Assembly (NCBI RefSeq): GCF_012103215.1
Contig: NZ_JAAVNE010000001.1
Span: forward strand, 269,565 to 333,564
Direction: 5' to 3'
DNA length: 64,000 nt
Source of the DNA: Falsiroseomonas selenitidurans
GTDB taxonomy: Bacteria; Pseudomonadota; Alphaproteobacteria; Acetobacterales; Acetobacteraceae
Position numbers and translations under genes: made by a program. Within the stretch, counting starts at the first letter, position 1, and the number at the start of each line of letters is the position of its first letter. Below are positions 1 through 8,384 of this stretch, piece after piece. Below the pieces are notes generated by a model. It searched no databases and had not been told where the DNA came from. It saw nothing but the letters and a program-made list of their open reading frames with translations.

Positions 1-197
1 GGCACCCGCACCGGGCCGCGCAGCCAGCGCGCCACCGCCCCCGGCGGGGCCAGGCACCAGTCGAAGGGCAGCGTCCGCAACTGCATGGTCGGGTCCAGCC
101 GCGCCCGCAGCAGCGTCACGTTCAGGCTGACATGCCGCGCCGTCTGGCAGGAGGTACCGAGGCTGACCACCGCCGCCCGTTCGCCGATCAGGGACAT
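1..197 (-). CDS. DUF1796-like (putative papain-like cysteine peptidase family) protein, N-terminal fragment
   Basis: Only the first 65 codons lie in the window; the gene runs off the left edge. The start ATG (195-197) is preceded by GGAG with a four-base spacer. The N-terminus contains SLGTSCQTARH and, about 25 residues later, LPFDWCLAPP. This pair of motifs resembles the start of DUF1796 proteins, a family proposed to have a papain-like cysteine peptidase fold in which the early Cys would be the nucleophile. No substrate can be inferred. It is divergent from the aminotransferase gene, with an 88-base shared upstream region. Confidence 0.55.
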   Translation of the reverse strand, partial: MSLIGERAAVVSLGTSCQTARHVSLNVTLLRARLDPTMQLRTLPFDWCLAPPGAVARWLRGPVRV

Positions 198-285
198 GCC
201 GCTCCATCCGCCACCAAGGCTTTTCTTTTCCGCCGAACGGCGGGACAAGGGAAGCGGGGGCAAGACCCCTGGGGAGACAAGGCAG

Positions 286-1464
286 ATGACACCGCGCGGC
301 CGCCACTTCTTCGCCAATCCGGGTCCCACCAACATCCCGGACAGCATCCTGCAGGCGGTCAGCCACCACACGGTGGATTTCAACGCCCCCGATTTCCTCG
401 CCGTCTACGATGCCTGCCTGGAAGGGCTGAAGCGCGTGCTGCGCACCAACCAGCACCTGTTCATGTACACCGGCACCGGCCATGCGGCGTGGGAGGCCAC
501 GCTGGTCAACCTGCTCTCGCCCGGCGACCGCATCCTGGTGATCGAGACCGGCCATTTCTCCGAGCATTGGGGCAAGATGGCCGCCGACCTCGGCATCGAG
601 GTCCAGACCCTGGCCGCCGATTGGCGCCGCGGCGTGGATTATCCCGATCTCGCCGCGGCGCTGGCAGCCGATAGGGGGCACGCCATCAAGGCGGTGTGTG
701 CCGTGCACAACGAAACCTCCACCGGCATGACGCTGGACCTGCCGCGCCTCCGCGCCACGCTGGACGAAGCCAAGCATCCGGCGCTGCTGCTGGCCGACAT
801 CATCTCCTCGCTCGGCTCCATCGAATTCTGCTTCGACGATTGGGGCATCGATGCCGCGGTGGGCGGCAGCCAGAAGGGGCTGATGCTGCCGGTCGGCTTC
901 GCCTTCACCGGCGTCTCGGAGAAGGCGATGGCAGCCCACAAGGCCTCCACCTTCCCCAAGCACTATTTCAACTGGACCACGATGCTGACACGGCGCCACC
1001 GCAGCTTCATCGGCACCGTGCCCATCGCCCTGTTCTACGGCCTGCGGGAAGCGCTGCGCCTGATCGAGCAGGAGGAGGGGCTGGACAATGTGCTGGCCCG
1101 CCATACCCGCCTGGCGGAAGCCACCCGCCGCTGCGTGCGCCACTGGGCCGGCAACAACGGCCCGCAGCTGTTCTGCCTTTCGCCCGAGCGCGTCTCCGAT
1201 TCCGTCACCTCGGTCCTGATGCCGGAAGGCCATGATGCGGAGGCGCTGCGCCGACGCGTCGGCAGCATGAACGTGGCGCTCGGCACCGGCCTGTCCCGCC
1301 TCAACGGCAAGGTCTTCCGCATCGGCCATCTGGGCGACCTGAACGAGCCGATGCTGCTGGGCACCCTGGCGGCGACCGAGATCGGGCTGCGCCTGCAAGG
1401 GGTGCCGCACAGCCCCGGCGGGGTGGATGCGGCCATGGCGCATCTGGCGGAGACGGCGGCCTGA
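286..1464 (+). CDS. PLP-dependent class V aminotransferase, serine--glyoxylate aminotransferase-like
   Basis: A 392-residue fold-type I aminotransferase of the alanine/serine-glyoxylate group, expected to move an amino group from serine or alanine to a 2-oxoacid such as glyoxylate. It opens with FFANPGPTNIPDSIL, typical of the family. The Schiff-base lysine is Lys197 in GGSQKGLMLP, and the preceding ADIISSLGSIEF holds the PLP-ring aspartate. The reading frame extends further upstream, but ATG 286 is the family-like start and has GGGGAGA upstream. The stop codon overlaps the likely start of the GNAT gene. Photorespiratory-type or methylotrophic serine-cycle roles are both known for this family; the window does not decide between them. 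Confidence 0.85.
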   Translation: MTPRGRHFFANPGPTNIPDSILQAVSHHTVDFNAPDFLAVYDACLEGLKRVLRTNQHLFMYTGTGHAAWEATLVNLLSPGDRILVIETGHFSEHWGKMAADLGIEVQTLAADWRRGVDYPDLAAALAADRGHAIKAVCAVHNETSTGMTLDLPRLRATLDEAKHPALLLADIISSLGSIEFCFDDWGIDAAVGGSQKGLMLPVGFAFTGVSEKAMAAHKASTFPKHYFNWTTMLTRRHRSFIGTVPIALFYGLREALRLIEQEEGLDNVLARHTRLAEATRRCVRHWAGNNGPQLFCLSPERVSDSVTSVLMPEGHDAEALRRRVGSMNVALGTGLSRLNGKVFRIGHLGDLNEPMLLGTLAATEIGLRLQGVPHSPGGVDAAMAHLAETAA

Positions 1465-1907
1465 TCCGCCCCGCCACGCGCGGGGAGGCACCAGCGCTGG
1501 CCGCGCTGGTGGTGCGCGCCTATGCGCCCTGGAAGGCGCTGACCGGCGCGCCGCCCCTGCCGATGCAGGACGACTACGCCGCCCGCTGCGCCGCCGGCCA
1601 GGCTTTCGTGCTGATCGCGGACCGCGCCTTGGCCGGCCTCATCGTGCTGGAGGATTTCCCTGACCACCTCTGGATCGACAATGTCGCGGTCGATCCGGCG
1701 CGCGCGGGCAAGGGCCTGGGCCGCACCCTGATGGGCTTTGCCGAGGCCGAGGCGCGCCGTCGCTTCCTGCCGGAACTCCGCCTGCTGACCAACGCGCTGA
1801 TGGCCCGCAACATCGCCCTCTACGCCCGGCTCGGCTTCACCGAGACGGCGCGGCGGGTCGAGAAGGGCCGTGCCCGGGTCTATATGGCGAGGGCGCTCTC
1901 CGGCTGA
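1461..1907 (+). CDS. GNAT-family N-acetyltransferase
   Basis: A small acetyl-CoA-dependent acyltransferase, about 148 residues if read from CTG 1461. The first ATG/GTG codon in frame is GTG 1509, but it would remove the conserved first strand (IRPATRGEAPALAALVVRAY). I therefore prefer an unusual CTG start that overlaps the TGA of the aminotransferase. The acetyl-CoA-binding motif is seen in VDPARAGKGLGRTLMGFAE, followed by NIALYARLGF, the typical GNAT strand 6-7 region. The acceptor substrate is unknown. Its 3' end overlaps the 3' end of aroA on the other strand by 28 bases. Confidence 0.75.
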   Translation: MIRPATRGEAPALAALVVRAYAPWKALTGAPPLPMQDDYAARCAAGQAFVLIADRALAGLIVLEDFPDHLWIDNVAVDPARAGKGLGRTLMGFAEAEARRRFLPELRLLTNALMARNIALYARLGFTETARRVEKGRARVYMARALSG

Positions 1908-3133
1908 ATCGCCACCCCCAGGCTTTCCAGGTCGCGCCAGTAATCCGGGTAGGTCTTGGCGACGCAGCCCGGCTCCAGGATGGTCACGCCCGGCACCACC
2001 AGCCCGGCGAGCGCCATGCTCATCGCGATGCGGTGGTCGCCATAGGTCTCGATCCGCGCCGGCCGGAAGGACTCGCGCGGTTGCGGCGTCACCACCAGGT
2101 CGTCGCCCTCCTCCCGCGCCAGGCCGGGGGCCAGGCGCGCCAGTTCGGTGGCCATCGCCGCCACCCGGTCGCATTCCTTCACGCGAAGGTTGGCGATGCC
2201 GGTGAAGCGCACCGGCGTGGCGTTGAAGGCCGCCAGCGCCGCCAGCGTCGGCACCGCATCCTGCATCTGCGACCCCTCGATCACGGCCGGCAGGTGCGGG
2301 AACAGCCGGATCAGCGCCTGGGCCTGCGCATCCGGCTGGGTGAAGTCCTGCGTGCCGAGGTCGATCGCCCCGCCCGTCAGCACCTCTGCCGCCCAGAGAT
2401 AGGTCGCGGCGGAGGCATCGGGCTCCACATGCAGGTCGGCGGCGCGGTAGCCGCCCGGCTGCACCACCCAGGCAGCGCTGCCCTCCTGCGCCACCGTCGC
2501 ACCAAACCGACGCATGGCGGCGACCGTCAGGTCGATATAGCCGCGCGCGCCGATCGCATCGCCGGCGAGCGAAACCCGCACCGGCTTCGCGCCGCAAGCC
2601 GCCAGCATCAGCAGGGCGGAGACGTACTGGCTGGACAGGCCGGCATCCACCGTCACCGCCTCCCCCGCAAAGCCGCCGCTTCCCTGCACCGTCACCGGCG
2701 GGCAGCCCGTGGGGGCGGAGGCCTCGACGCCGAGCGCCCCCAGCGCGGTGACCAGCGGCGCGATCGGGCGCTTCTGCATATGCGCATCGCCGGTCAGCAC
2801 CACCGGGCCATCGGCCAGCGCCGCCGCGGCGGTCAGGAAGCGCGTCGCGGTGCCGGCATTGCCGAGGAACAGTGGCCCTGGTGGCGCCCGCAGCGCCCCG
2901 GTGCCGGTGACCACGAAGCCGGTCGCATCCGGCTCCGCCACCGTCACGCCCATCGCCCGCAGGGCGTCCGCCATGTGCCGCGTGTCGTCGCTTTTCAGCG
3001 CCCCGGTGATGCGGCTTTCGCCGCGCGCGAGCGCCGCCAGCAGCAGCGCCCGGTTGGTGATGGATTTGGAGCCCGGTGGCGCCACCCGCCCCACCAGCCG
3101 CCGCCCCGGCGGCGTGATGGTCAGCGCCATCAT
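1880..3133 (-). CDS. aroA: 3-phosphoshikimate 1-carboxyvinyltransferase (EPSP synthase)
   Basis: Catalyses transfer of enolpyruvate from PEP to shikimate-3-phosphate, the sixth shikimate-pathway step toward chorismate and aromatic amino acids, in the cytoplasm. At 417 residues it is slightly short for the family. The N-terminal PGSKSITNRAL (20-30), LGNAGTATRF (90-99), LRVKECDRVA and GDHRIAMSMAL are all family signatures for PEP and shikimate-phosphate binding. The gene starts with tandem ATG codons, and the first overlaps the gshA stop as ATGA, so it is translationally coupled in an rsmE-gshA-aroA group. Confidence 0.95.
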   Translation of the reverse strand: MMALTITPPGRRLVGRVAPPGSKSITNRALLLAALARGESRITGALKSDDTRHMADALRAMGVTVAEPDATGFVVTGTGALRAPPGPLFLGNAGTATRFLTAAAALADGPVVLTGDAHMQKRPIAPLVTALGALGVEASAPTGCPPVTVQGSGGFAGEAVTVDAGLSSQYVSALLMLAACGAKPVRVSLAGDAIGARGYIDLTVAAMRRFGATVAQEGSAAWVVQPGGYRAADLHVEPDASAATYLWAAEVLTGGAIDLGTQDFTQPDAQAQALIRLFPHLPAVIEGSQMQDAVPTLAALAAFNATPVRFTGIANLRVKECDRVAAMATELARLAPGLAREEGDDLVVTPQPRESFRPARIETYGDHRIAMSMALAGLVVPGVTILEPGCVAKTYPDYWRDLESLGVAIQPESALAI

Positions 3134-4473
3134 GCCTCCGCCTCGGCGAAGATGCGGCGCACATCGCCCGCCCAGCTGGTCTCGTAGCGCTGCAGCCAGC
3201 GTTCCGCCTGGGTCAGGCCGCTTTCCGCGATCTCCTCCAGCGGCGCCAGATAGACCTCCTCCCCTAGCCCGCGGGCGCGCAGGCCCTGGCGCGATATGGC
3301 GATGGCGTCGCGGGCGATGTCCTGCAGCCGGCGGCCCTCGATGGTGGCGGCCAGCGCCTGCGCCGGCACCGCGTTGCGCAGCGCCCGCATCGACTCCACC
3401 GACCAGCCGCGGATCAGCGCCGCGGCCGCCTTCTGCGCCGCGTCGTCATACAGCAGCCCGGTCCAGAAGGCCGGCTTGGCCATCAGCATGGCCGGGCTGC
3501 CGGCATCCGCGCCGCGCATCTCCAGGAAGCGCTTCAGCCGCACATCGGTGAAGACGGTGGTCACGTGGTCCGCCCAGTCGCCCATCGTCGCCTCATGGCC
3601 CGCCAGCTTCGCCGCCCGCCCTTCGACGAAGGCGCGGAAGGGCACGCCGGCAGCGTCGATGTACCGGCCTTCGCGCATGATGAAGTACATCGGCACGTCC
3701 AGCACGAACTCGGCGAAGCGGGCAAAGCCGAAGCCTTCCTCGAAGGCCACGGGCGGGATGCCGGTGCGGTCCGGGTCGGTGTCCGTCCAGACCCGCCCGC
3801 GGAGCGTCAGGAAGCCGGAGGGCTTGCCCTCCCGGAACGGGGAATTGGCGAACAGCGCGGTGGCCAGCGGCTGCAGCGCCAGGCTGACGCGCAGCTTTTC
3901 CACCATGTCGGCCTCGTCGCCGAAATCGAGGTTCACCTGCACGGTGCAGGTGCGCAGCATCATGTCCAGCCCCATGCCGCCGACCTGCGGCATGTAGCGC
4001 CGCATGATGGCGTAGCGCCCCTTCGGCATCCAGGGCATGTCCTCCCGCGTCGCCATCGGGTGGAAGCCCAGCGGCGCGAAGCCCAGGCCGAGCGGCCCGC
4101 CCACCGCATGCACCCGGCGCAAATGCTCGGCCAGTTCCACCCGGGTCTCGTGCAGGTCGGCCATCGGCGCCCCGGACAGTTCGAACTGCCCGCCCGGCTC
4201 CAGGCTGACCGACCCGCCATCCCGCTTCAGGCCGATGACATGGCCGGAGTCGAGGATCGGCGCCCAGCCCTCGGCCTGCAGCCCTTTCAGCATCGCCCGG
4301 ATGCCGCCCGGCTCATAGGGCGGCGGGGCGAAGCCCGCCCGCGCAAAGCCGAACTTCTCGTGCTCCGTGCCGATCCGCCAGGCGGCCTTCGGCTTGCTGC
4401 CGGCGGCGAACCATTCGGAAAGCTGGCGCGTGGAGGTGATCGGCGTCAGATCGGCCTCGCCCGGATTCGACAT
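3130..4473 (-). CDS. gshA: Glutamate--cysteine ligase, plant/alphaproteobacterial type
   Basis: ATP-dependent ligation of glutamate and cysteine to gamma-glutamylcysteine, the first and rate-limiting step of glutathione synthesis. The 447-residue length suits the GCS2 (plant-type) class rather than the E. coli GshA class. Visible signatures include WRIGTEHEKFGF near residue 35, SLEPGGQFELSGAP, YMPQVGGMGLDMMLRTCTVQ and FANSPFREGKPSGF. It lies 50 bases downstream of rsmE and overlaps aroA by four bases. Confidence 0.93.
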   Translation of the reverse strand: MSNPGEADLTPITSTRQLSEWFAAGSKPKAAWRIGTEHEKFGFARAGFAPPPYEPGGIRAMLKGLQAEGWAPILDSGHVIGLKRDGGSVSLEPGGQFELSGAPMADLHETRVELAEHLRRVHAVGGPLGLGFAPLGFHPMATREDMPWMPKGRYAIMRRYMPQVGGMGLDMMLRTCTVQVNLDFGDEADMVEKLRVSLALQPLATALFANSPFREGKPSGFLTLRGRVWTDTDPDRTGIPPVAFEEGFGFARFAEFVLDVPMYFIMREGRYIDAAGVPFRAFVEGRAAKLAGHEATMGDWADHVTTVFTDVRLKRFLEMRGADAGSPAMLMAKPAFWTGLLYDDAAQKAAAALIRGWSVESMRALRNAVPAQALAATIEGRRLQDIARDAIAISRQGLRARGLGEEVYLAPLEEIAESGLTQAERWLQRYETSWAGDVRRIFAEAEA

Positions 4474-4523
4474 AGGTCAGCGTTCTCTTCCTGGCGTTCG
4501 GCCGGGGCGGCTGCCCAGGCTGA

Positions 4524-5243
4524 TCAGGCCCAATCGCCCACGAGCGCCTGCAGCGCCGCAAGCCCGGCCACGGCCGCGGTCTCGGCCCGGAGGATCCGGG
4601 GCCCGAGGGCAGCCGGCACTACAAAGGGCCGCCGGCGCAGGTCGTCAAGCTCCGCCGCCGTGAAGCCGCCTTCCGGCCCCACCAGCAGGGCGATCGGCGC
4701 GCCCGGCCTCAGGGCCGCGGCGCGGGGCGGCTCCGCCACCGTGCGCTCCATCGCCACCACCAGCGGCGTCGCGTCCCAGGCCGCCAGCACCCGGTGCAGG
4801 GGCAGCGCCTCCGCCACCGCGGGCGCGCCAAGCCGCTCGCATTGCTCGGCCGCGCCGCGGGCGATGGCGGCCAGCCGCGCCGCATTGGCGCGGTCCGCGA
4901 CGCTGCGCTGGGTCAGCACCGGCTGGATCAGGGTGGCGCCCAGCTCCGTCGCCTTCTCGGCCACCCAGTCCATCGCGTCCCGCTTCAGCGCCGCGACCAG
5001 CAGCCGGCAATCGGGCTCCGCCGCCGCAGGGCGGACCTGCCCGCCCACCGCGAATCGGGCGCGATCCTTGCGGATCGAATCGATGGTCGCCGACCATTCC
5101 CCGTCGCGCGGGTTGAACAGCCGGACGGTATCGCCCGGGCCGCGGCGCAGCACGGTGCCCAGATGATGCGCCTGGCCGGGCGCGGCCTCCACCAGGGTGC
5201 CTTCGGCCAGGGCTGCGTCGTGGTAGAGCCGAGGGATGGACAT
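4524..5243 (-). CDS. rsmE: 16S rRNA (uracil-1498-N3)-methyltransferase
   Basis: SPOUT-class methyltransferase that uses S-adenosylmethionine to methylate U1498 of 16S rRNA in the 30S subunit. The 239-residue protein has an N-terminal PUA-like part (RLYHDAALAEG..HHLGTVLRRGPGD) and a C-terminal trefoil knot with LLVGPEGGFTAAE and LGPRILRAETAA, the SAM-binding motifs. A longer reading frame exists, but ATG 5243 has GGAG with a seven-base spacer and the longer form would run into ubiA. It is divergent from ubiA across a 29-base gap and heads the rsmE-gshA-aroA group. Confidence 0.93.
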   Translation of the reverse strand: MSIPRLYHDAALAEGTLVEAAPGQAHHLGTVLRRGPGDTVRLFNPRDGEWSATIDSIRKDRARFAVGGQVRPAAAEPDCRLLVAALKRDAMDWVAEKATELGATLIQPVLTQRSVADRANAARLAAIARGAAEQCERLGAPAVAEALPLHRVLAAWDATPLVVAMERTVAEPPRAAALRPGAPIALLVGPEGGFTAAELDDLRRRPFVVPAALGPRILRAETAAVAGLAALQALVGDWA

Positions 5244-5272
5244 GCACATTCTCCGCGGACAGGTATAGGCGC

Positions 5273-6172
5273 ATGAACGGCTGGACCGATATCCGCGCCT
5301 CCGGCTGGGTGGCCCGCCTGCCACCCTTCTGGCGCCCCTATGCGCTGCTCGGCCGGTTCGATCGGCCGATCGGCGCCTGGCTGCTGCTGCTGCCGGGCTT
5401 CTGGGCCTTTGCGCTGGCCGCGCCGCAGGGGGCGGAGGGGCTGCGGCTGGCGCTGCTGTTCACCCTCGGCGCCTTCGCCATGCGGGCGGCCGGCTGCGTG
5501 GTGAACGACCTCTGGGACCGCGACCTGGACCGGCAGGTGGAACGCACCCGGGGCCGGCCGCTGGCCGCCGGCACCGTCACGCCCCTGCAGGCGCTGGTCT
5601 TCCTGGCGGCGCTGTGCGTGGCGGGGCTGCTGGTGCTGGTGCAACTGCCGCCCACGGCGATCCTGGTCGGGCTCGGCTCCCTGCTGCTGATCGCGCTGTA
5701 TCCGCTGGCCAAGCGGGTGACGGACTGGCCGCAGGCGGTGCTTGGCCTGGTGTTCTCCTGGGCCGCGCCCACCGGCTACGCGGCGGCGACCGGCGGGCTC
5801 GGCTGGCCGGCGCTGGCGCTGTGGGCCGCCGGCTTCTTCTGGATCTTCGGCTATGACACGATCTACGCGCACCAGGACCGCAAGGATGATGCGCAGGTCG
5901 GCATCCGCAGCACGGCGCTGCGGCTTGGCGCGGGCACGGCGCGCTTCCTGGCCTTCTGCTACGGGGTCATGATGGCGCTGCTGGTCGCCGCCGGATGGAT
6001 GGCCGGCCTTTCCTGGCTCTACCTGCCGGCATTGCTGCCGGCGGCCGCCCTGCTGGCCCGCCAGGTGCTGACCCTGGACATCGACGACCCGGCGCGCTGC
6101 GAGATGCTGTTCCGCTCGAACCGCGAGGTCGGCTTCGCCATCGCGCTCGCCTTCCTGGCCGGCCGGCTGTGA
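5273..6172 (+). CDS. ubiA: 4-hydroxybenzoate polyprenyltransferase
   Basis: Membrane prenyltransferase that attaches the polyprenyl chain to 4-hydroxybenzoate in ubiquinone synthesis. The 299-residue protein is dominated by hydrophobic helices. The two Asp-rich Mg-diphosphate motifs are present: NDLWDRDLD (78-86) and DTIYAHQDRKDD (195-206). FDRPIGAWLLLLPGFWAF near residue 30 is also typical of the UbiA subgroup. The stop overlaps the GTG start of the next methyltransferase, so the two are likely co-translated. Confidence 0.94.
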   Translation: MNGWTDIRASGWVARLPPFWRPYALLGRFDRPIGAWLLLLPGFWAFALAAPQGAEGLRLALLFTLGAFAMRAAGCVVNDLWDRDLDRQVERTRGRPLAAGTVTPLQALVFLAALCVAGLLVLVQLPPTAILVGLGSLLLIALYPLAKRVTDWPQAVLGLVFSWAAPTGYAAATGGLGWPALALWAAGFFWIFGYDTIYAHQDRKDDAQVGIRSTALRLGAGTARFLAFCYGVMMALLVAAGWMAGLSWLYLPALLPAAALLARQVLTLDIDDPARCEMLFRSNREVGFAIALAFLAGRL

Positions 6173-6813
6173 GCGACGCCGAGGCCTTCATCCGCGCCCA
6201 CACCGCCATCGCCCGCCCCGCCCTGGTGCCCGAGATCGCGCTGCACCTGGCCACGGAAATCACCCCGATCTGGCAGGCCACCGAGGCCTGGCTGGCGCAG
6301 GAAGGCATCGAGCCGCCCTTCTGGGCCTTCGCCTGGCCCGGCGGCCAGGCCCTGGCGCGGACGGTGCTGGACACGCCGGCGCTGGCGGCAGGAAAGCGCG
6401 TGCTGGATTTCGCGGCCGGCTGCGGCATCGGCGCCATCGCCGCCGCCCTGGCCGGGGCCGCGGCGGTGGAGGCGGCGGAAATCGACGACATGGCGCTCGC
6501 CGCCACCCGGCTCAACGCGGCGCTGAACGGCGTGGCGGTGGCAACCCCGCCCGGCGACGTGGTCGGCAGCGCCTGCCGCTGGGACCTGATCCTGGCCGGC
6601 GACGTCTGCTACGAGGCGCCGATGACCGCGCATATCCTGCCCTGGCTGCGCGCCATGGCCGGCGCCGGCGCCGAGGTGTGGATCGCCGATCCCGGCCGCG
6701 CCTACCTGCCGGTGGCCGGCATGACCCTGCTCTCCCGCCACCGCGTGCCGACGACGCGGGAGCTGGAGGACCGCGAGGAACGCCAGGTGACCATCCACCG
6801 CCTGCTGCCCTGA
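6169..6813 (+). CDS. Class I SAM-dependent methyltransferase, nicotinamide N-methylase/protein-lysine methyltransferase-like (COG3897 type)
   Basis: A 214-residue protein with a class I methyltransferase core: KRVLDFAAGCGIGAIAAA at about 76-93 is the SAM-binding glycine loop, and FWAFAWPGGQALAR just before it is typical of the predicted N-methylase group that includes ETF-beta lysine methyltransferases. The reading frame is open further upstream inside ubiA, but GTG 6169 overlaps the ubiA stop (GTGA) and gives a family-like N-terminus. The substrate is unknown; the protein-lysine role is only by family resemblance. Confidence 0.8.
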   Translation: MSDAEAFIRAHTAIARPALVPEIALHLATEITPIWQATEAWLAQEGIEPPFWAFAWPGGQALARTVLDTPALAAGKRVLDFAAGCGIGAIAAALAGAAAVEAAEIDDMALAATRLNAALNGVAVATPPGDVVGSACRWDLILAGDVCYEAPMTAHILPWLRAMAGAGAEVWIADPGRAYLPVAGMTLLSRHRVPTTRELEDREERQVTIHRLLP

Positions 6814-6840
6814 GGCAGACCGCGCGCTTCGCGCGCCAAA

Positions 6841-7001
6841 ACCCCCGCGCGCTTCGCGCTCAAGCCTCCGCGCGCATCGCGCTCAAGCCTCCGCGCGCTT
6901 CGCGCTCAAGCCTCCGCGCGCTTCGCGCTCAAGCCTCCGCGCGCTTCGCGCTCAAGCCTCCGCGCGCTTCGCGCTCAAGCCTCCGCGCGCTTCGCGCGAC
7001 G
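6841..7001. repeat. 23-bp direct tandem repeat, about seven copies, each with a small GC hairpin
   Basis: The unit (first full copy at 6864) recurs at 6887, 6910, 6933, 6956 and 6979, exactly 23 bases apart, with a near-copy at 6841. The copy at 6864 has one change (cat for ctt). Each unit contains GCGCG-CTT-CGCGC, able to form a five-bp stem with a three-base loop, and a TGA on the minus strand. The rightmost unit encodes the otsA C-terminus and stop, so the array appears to be amplification of the end of otsA into the convergent intergenic space. A related hairpin lies just left of the array at about 6823. Confidence 0.9.
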
Positions 7002-8384
7002 CCGCTTCGGCGTCTCCTCCAGCGAAGACCCCGCCTCCGCCACCGCCTCATGCCCCTCCAGCGCCGAGAGGAAGCGGCGGCACCAGGCGGCGGCGGTGTT
7101 GGCGCGCACCGTCGCCCACATGCGGCTCCAGCGGTCCAGCCGCTCATCCGCCGGCATGTCCATGGCGACGTCCAGCGCCTCCGCGATGTCGTCGGGGTCG
7201 AGCGGGTTGACCACCAGCGCACCATCCAGCTCCACCGCCGCGCCGGCGAAGCGCGACAGCACCAGCACGCCGGGGTCCACCGGGTCCTGCGCCGCGACGA
7301 ATTCCTTGGCCACCAGGTTCATGCCGTCGCGCAGCGGGGTCACCAGCCCGATCCGCGCCACCCGCATGAAGCCCGCGATGGTCGGGCGGGCGACGGCACG
7401 GGTGATGTAGCGGATCGGCGCCCAGTCGGGCTCCGCCATCTGGCCATTGATCCGGCCCACCCCCTCATCCAGTTCGCGCCGGAGGGTGCGATACTGCGCC
7501 ACGTCGCCGCGGCTGACCGGGGCGACCTGCAGGAAGGTGATCTTGCCGCGGTGCCGTGGAAAGCGCTCCAGCATGGCGCCGAACCCGGCGATGCGCTGCG
7601 GCAGCCCTTTGGTGTAGTCCAGCCGGTCCACGCCGATGGCCAGCGACCGCCCGGCCAGCGAATCACGCAGCCGGACCACATCCTTGCTGCCGACGCGACG
7701 CGCCGCCAGGCTGGCGAAGCCGGCGGCGTCGATGCCGATGGCGAAGGCGCCGACGCGCATCGCCGCCTCCCCCATCCCGCCGGCGATCAGCGCGCCGCGC
7801 AGGTTTTCGGCATCGTCCTCCGTCTGCACCCCGATGGCATCCATCGAGGCCAGGCCCTCCAGCAGCTGGGCCGCGTGCGGCAGGCCGTTGAAGACGGAGC
7901 GCGGCGGGAAGGGCACGTGCAGGAAGAAGCCGATGCGCTGCCGGCAGCCCAGCCGCCGCAGCTCCGCCGCCATCAGGAACAGGTGGAAGTCGTGGATCCA
8001 GATCGTGTCGTCCGGCCGCAGCAGCGGCGCCAGCGCCGCGGCGAAGGCGGCGTTGGTGCGGGTGTAGCCGCCATAGTCGCGCCGGTCGAAGCGGGCGATG
8101 CCCAGGCGGTAGTGCAGCACCGGCCACAGCGCGGCGTTGGAGAAGCCCTGGTAGTAGTGGCGGTAATCGTCATGGCCCAGGTCGATGGTGGCATAGGTGG
8201 TGCTGCCGTGGCGGACCTGCGCGGCTTCCGTGCCGGTCTCTTCCGCGGTCTTGCCGGACCAGCCGAACCACAGCGAATCGCGCTTCGCCAGCGCATCCTT
8301 CATGGCAACCGCCAGGCCGCCGGCCGTGGCCCCGCCCTCGCGCGGGTCCGGCACGCGGTTGGCGACGACGACAAGCCGGCTCAT
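6975..8384 (-). CDS. otsA: Trehalose-6-phosphate synthase (GT20)
   Basis: Transfers glucose from a nucleotide sugar (UDP-glucose in the classical enzyme) to glucose-6-phosphate, giving trehalose-6-phosphate for osmotic and desiccation protection. The 469-residue protein has the N-terminal GGLAVAM loop (22-28), WFGWSG, IHDFHLF, GFFLHVPFPP and DRLDYTKGLPQRI, all GT20 landmarks. ATG 8384 overlaps the otsB stop (ATGA), so the pair is coupled in the order otsB-otsA. The last codons (AKRAEA) lie within the first unit of the 23-bp tandem repeat, giving a low-complexity basic tail. Confidence 0.95.
   Translation of the reverse strand: MSRLVVVANRVPDPREGGATAGGLAVAMKDALAKRDSLWFGWSGKTAEETGTEAAQVRHGSTTYATIDLGHDDYRHYYQGFSNAALWPVLHYRLGIARFDRRDYGGYTRTNAAFAAALAPLLRPDDTIWIHDFHLFLMAAELRRLGCRQRIGFFLHVPFPPRSVFNGLPHAAQLLEGLASMDAIGVQTEDDAENLRGALIAGGMGEAAMRVGAFAIGIDAAGFASLAARRVGSKDVVRLRDSLAGRSLAIGVDRLDYTKGLPQRIAGFGAMLERFPRHRGKITFLQVAPVSRGDVAQYRTLRRELDEGVGRINGQMAEPDWAPIRYITRAVARPTIAGFMRVARIGLVTPLRDGMNLVAKEFVAAQDPVDPGVLVLSRFAGAAVELDGALVVNPLDPDDIAEALDVAMDMPADERLDRWSRMWATVRANTAAAWCRRFLSALEGHEAVAEAGSSLEETPKRRRAKRAEA

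Noticed and set aside
1035..3164. Minus-strand open frame of 709 codons over aroA and beyond
   Set aside because: It is a different frame from aroA and spans two real genes on both strands; no motifs.
6841..7001. CRISPR array
   Set aside because: The 23-bp units are directly adjacent with no spacers, and there are no cas genes.
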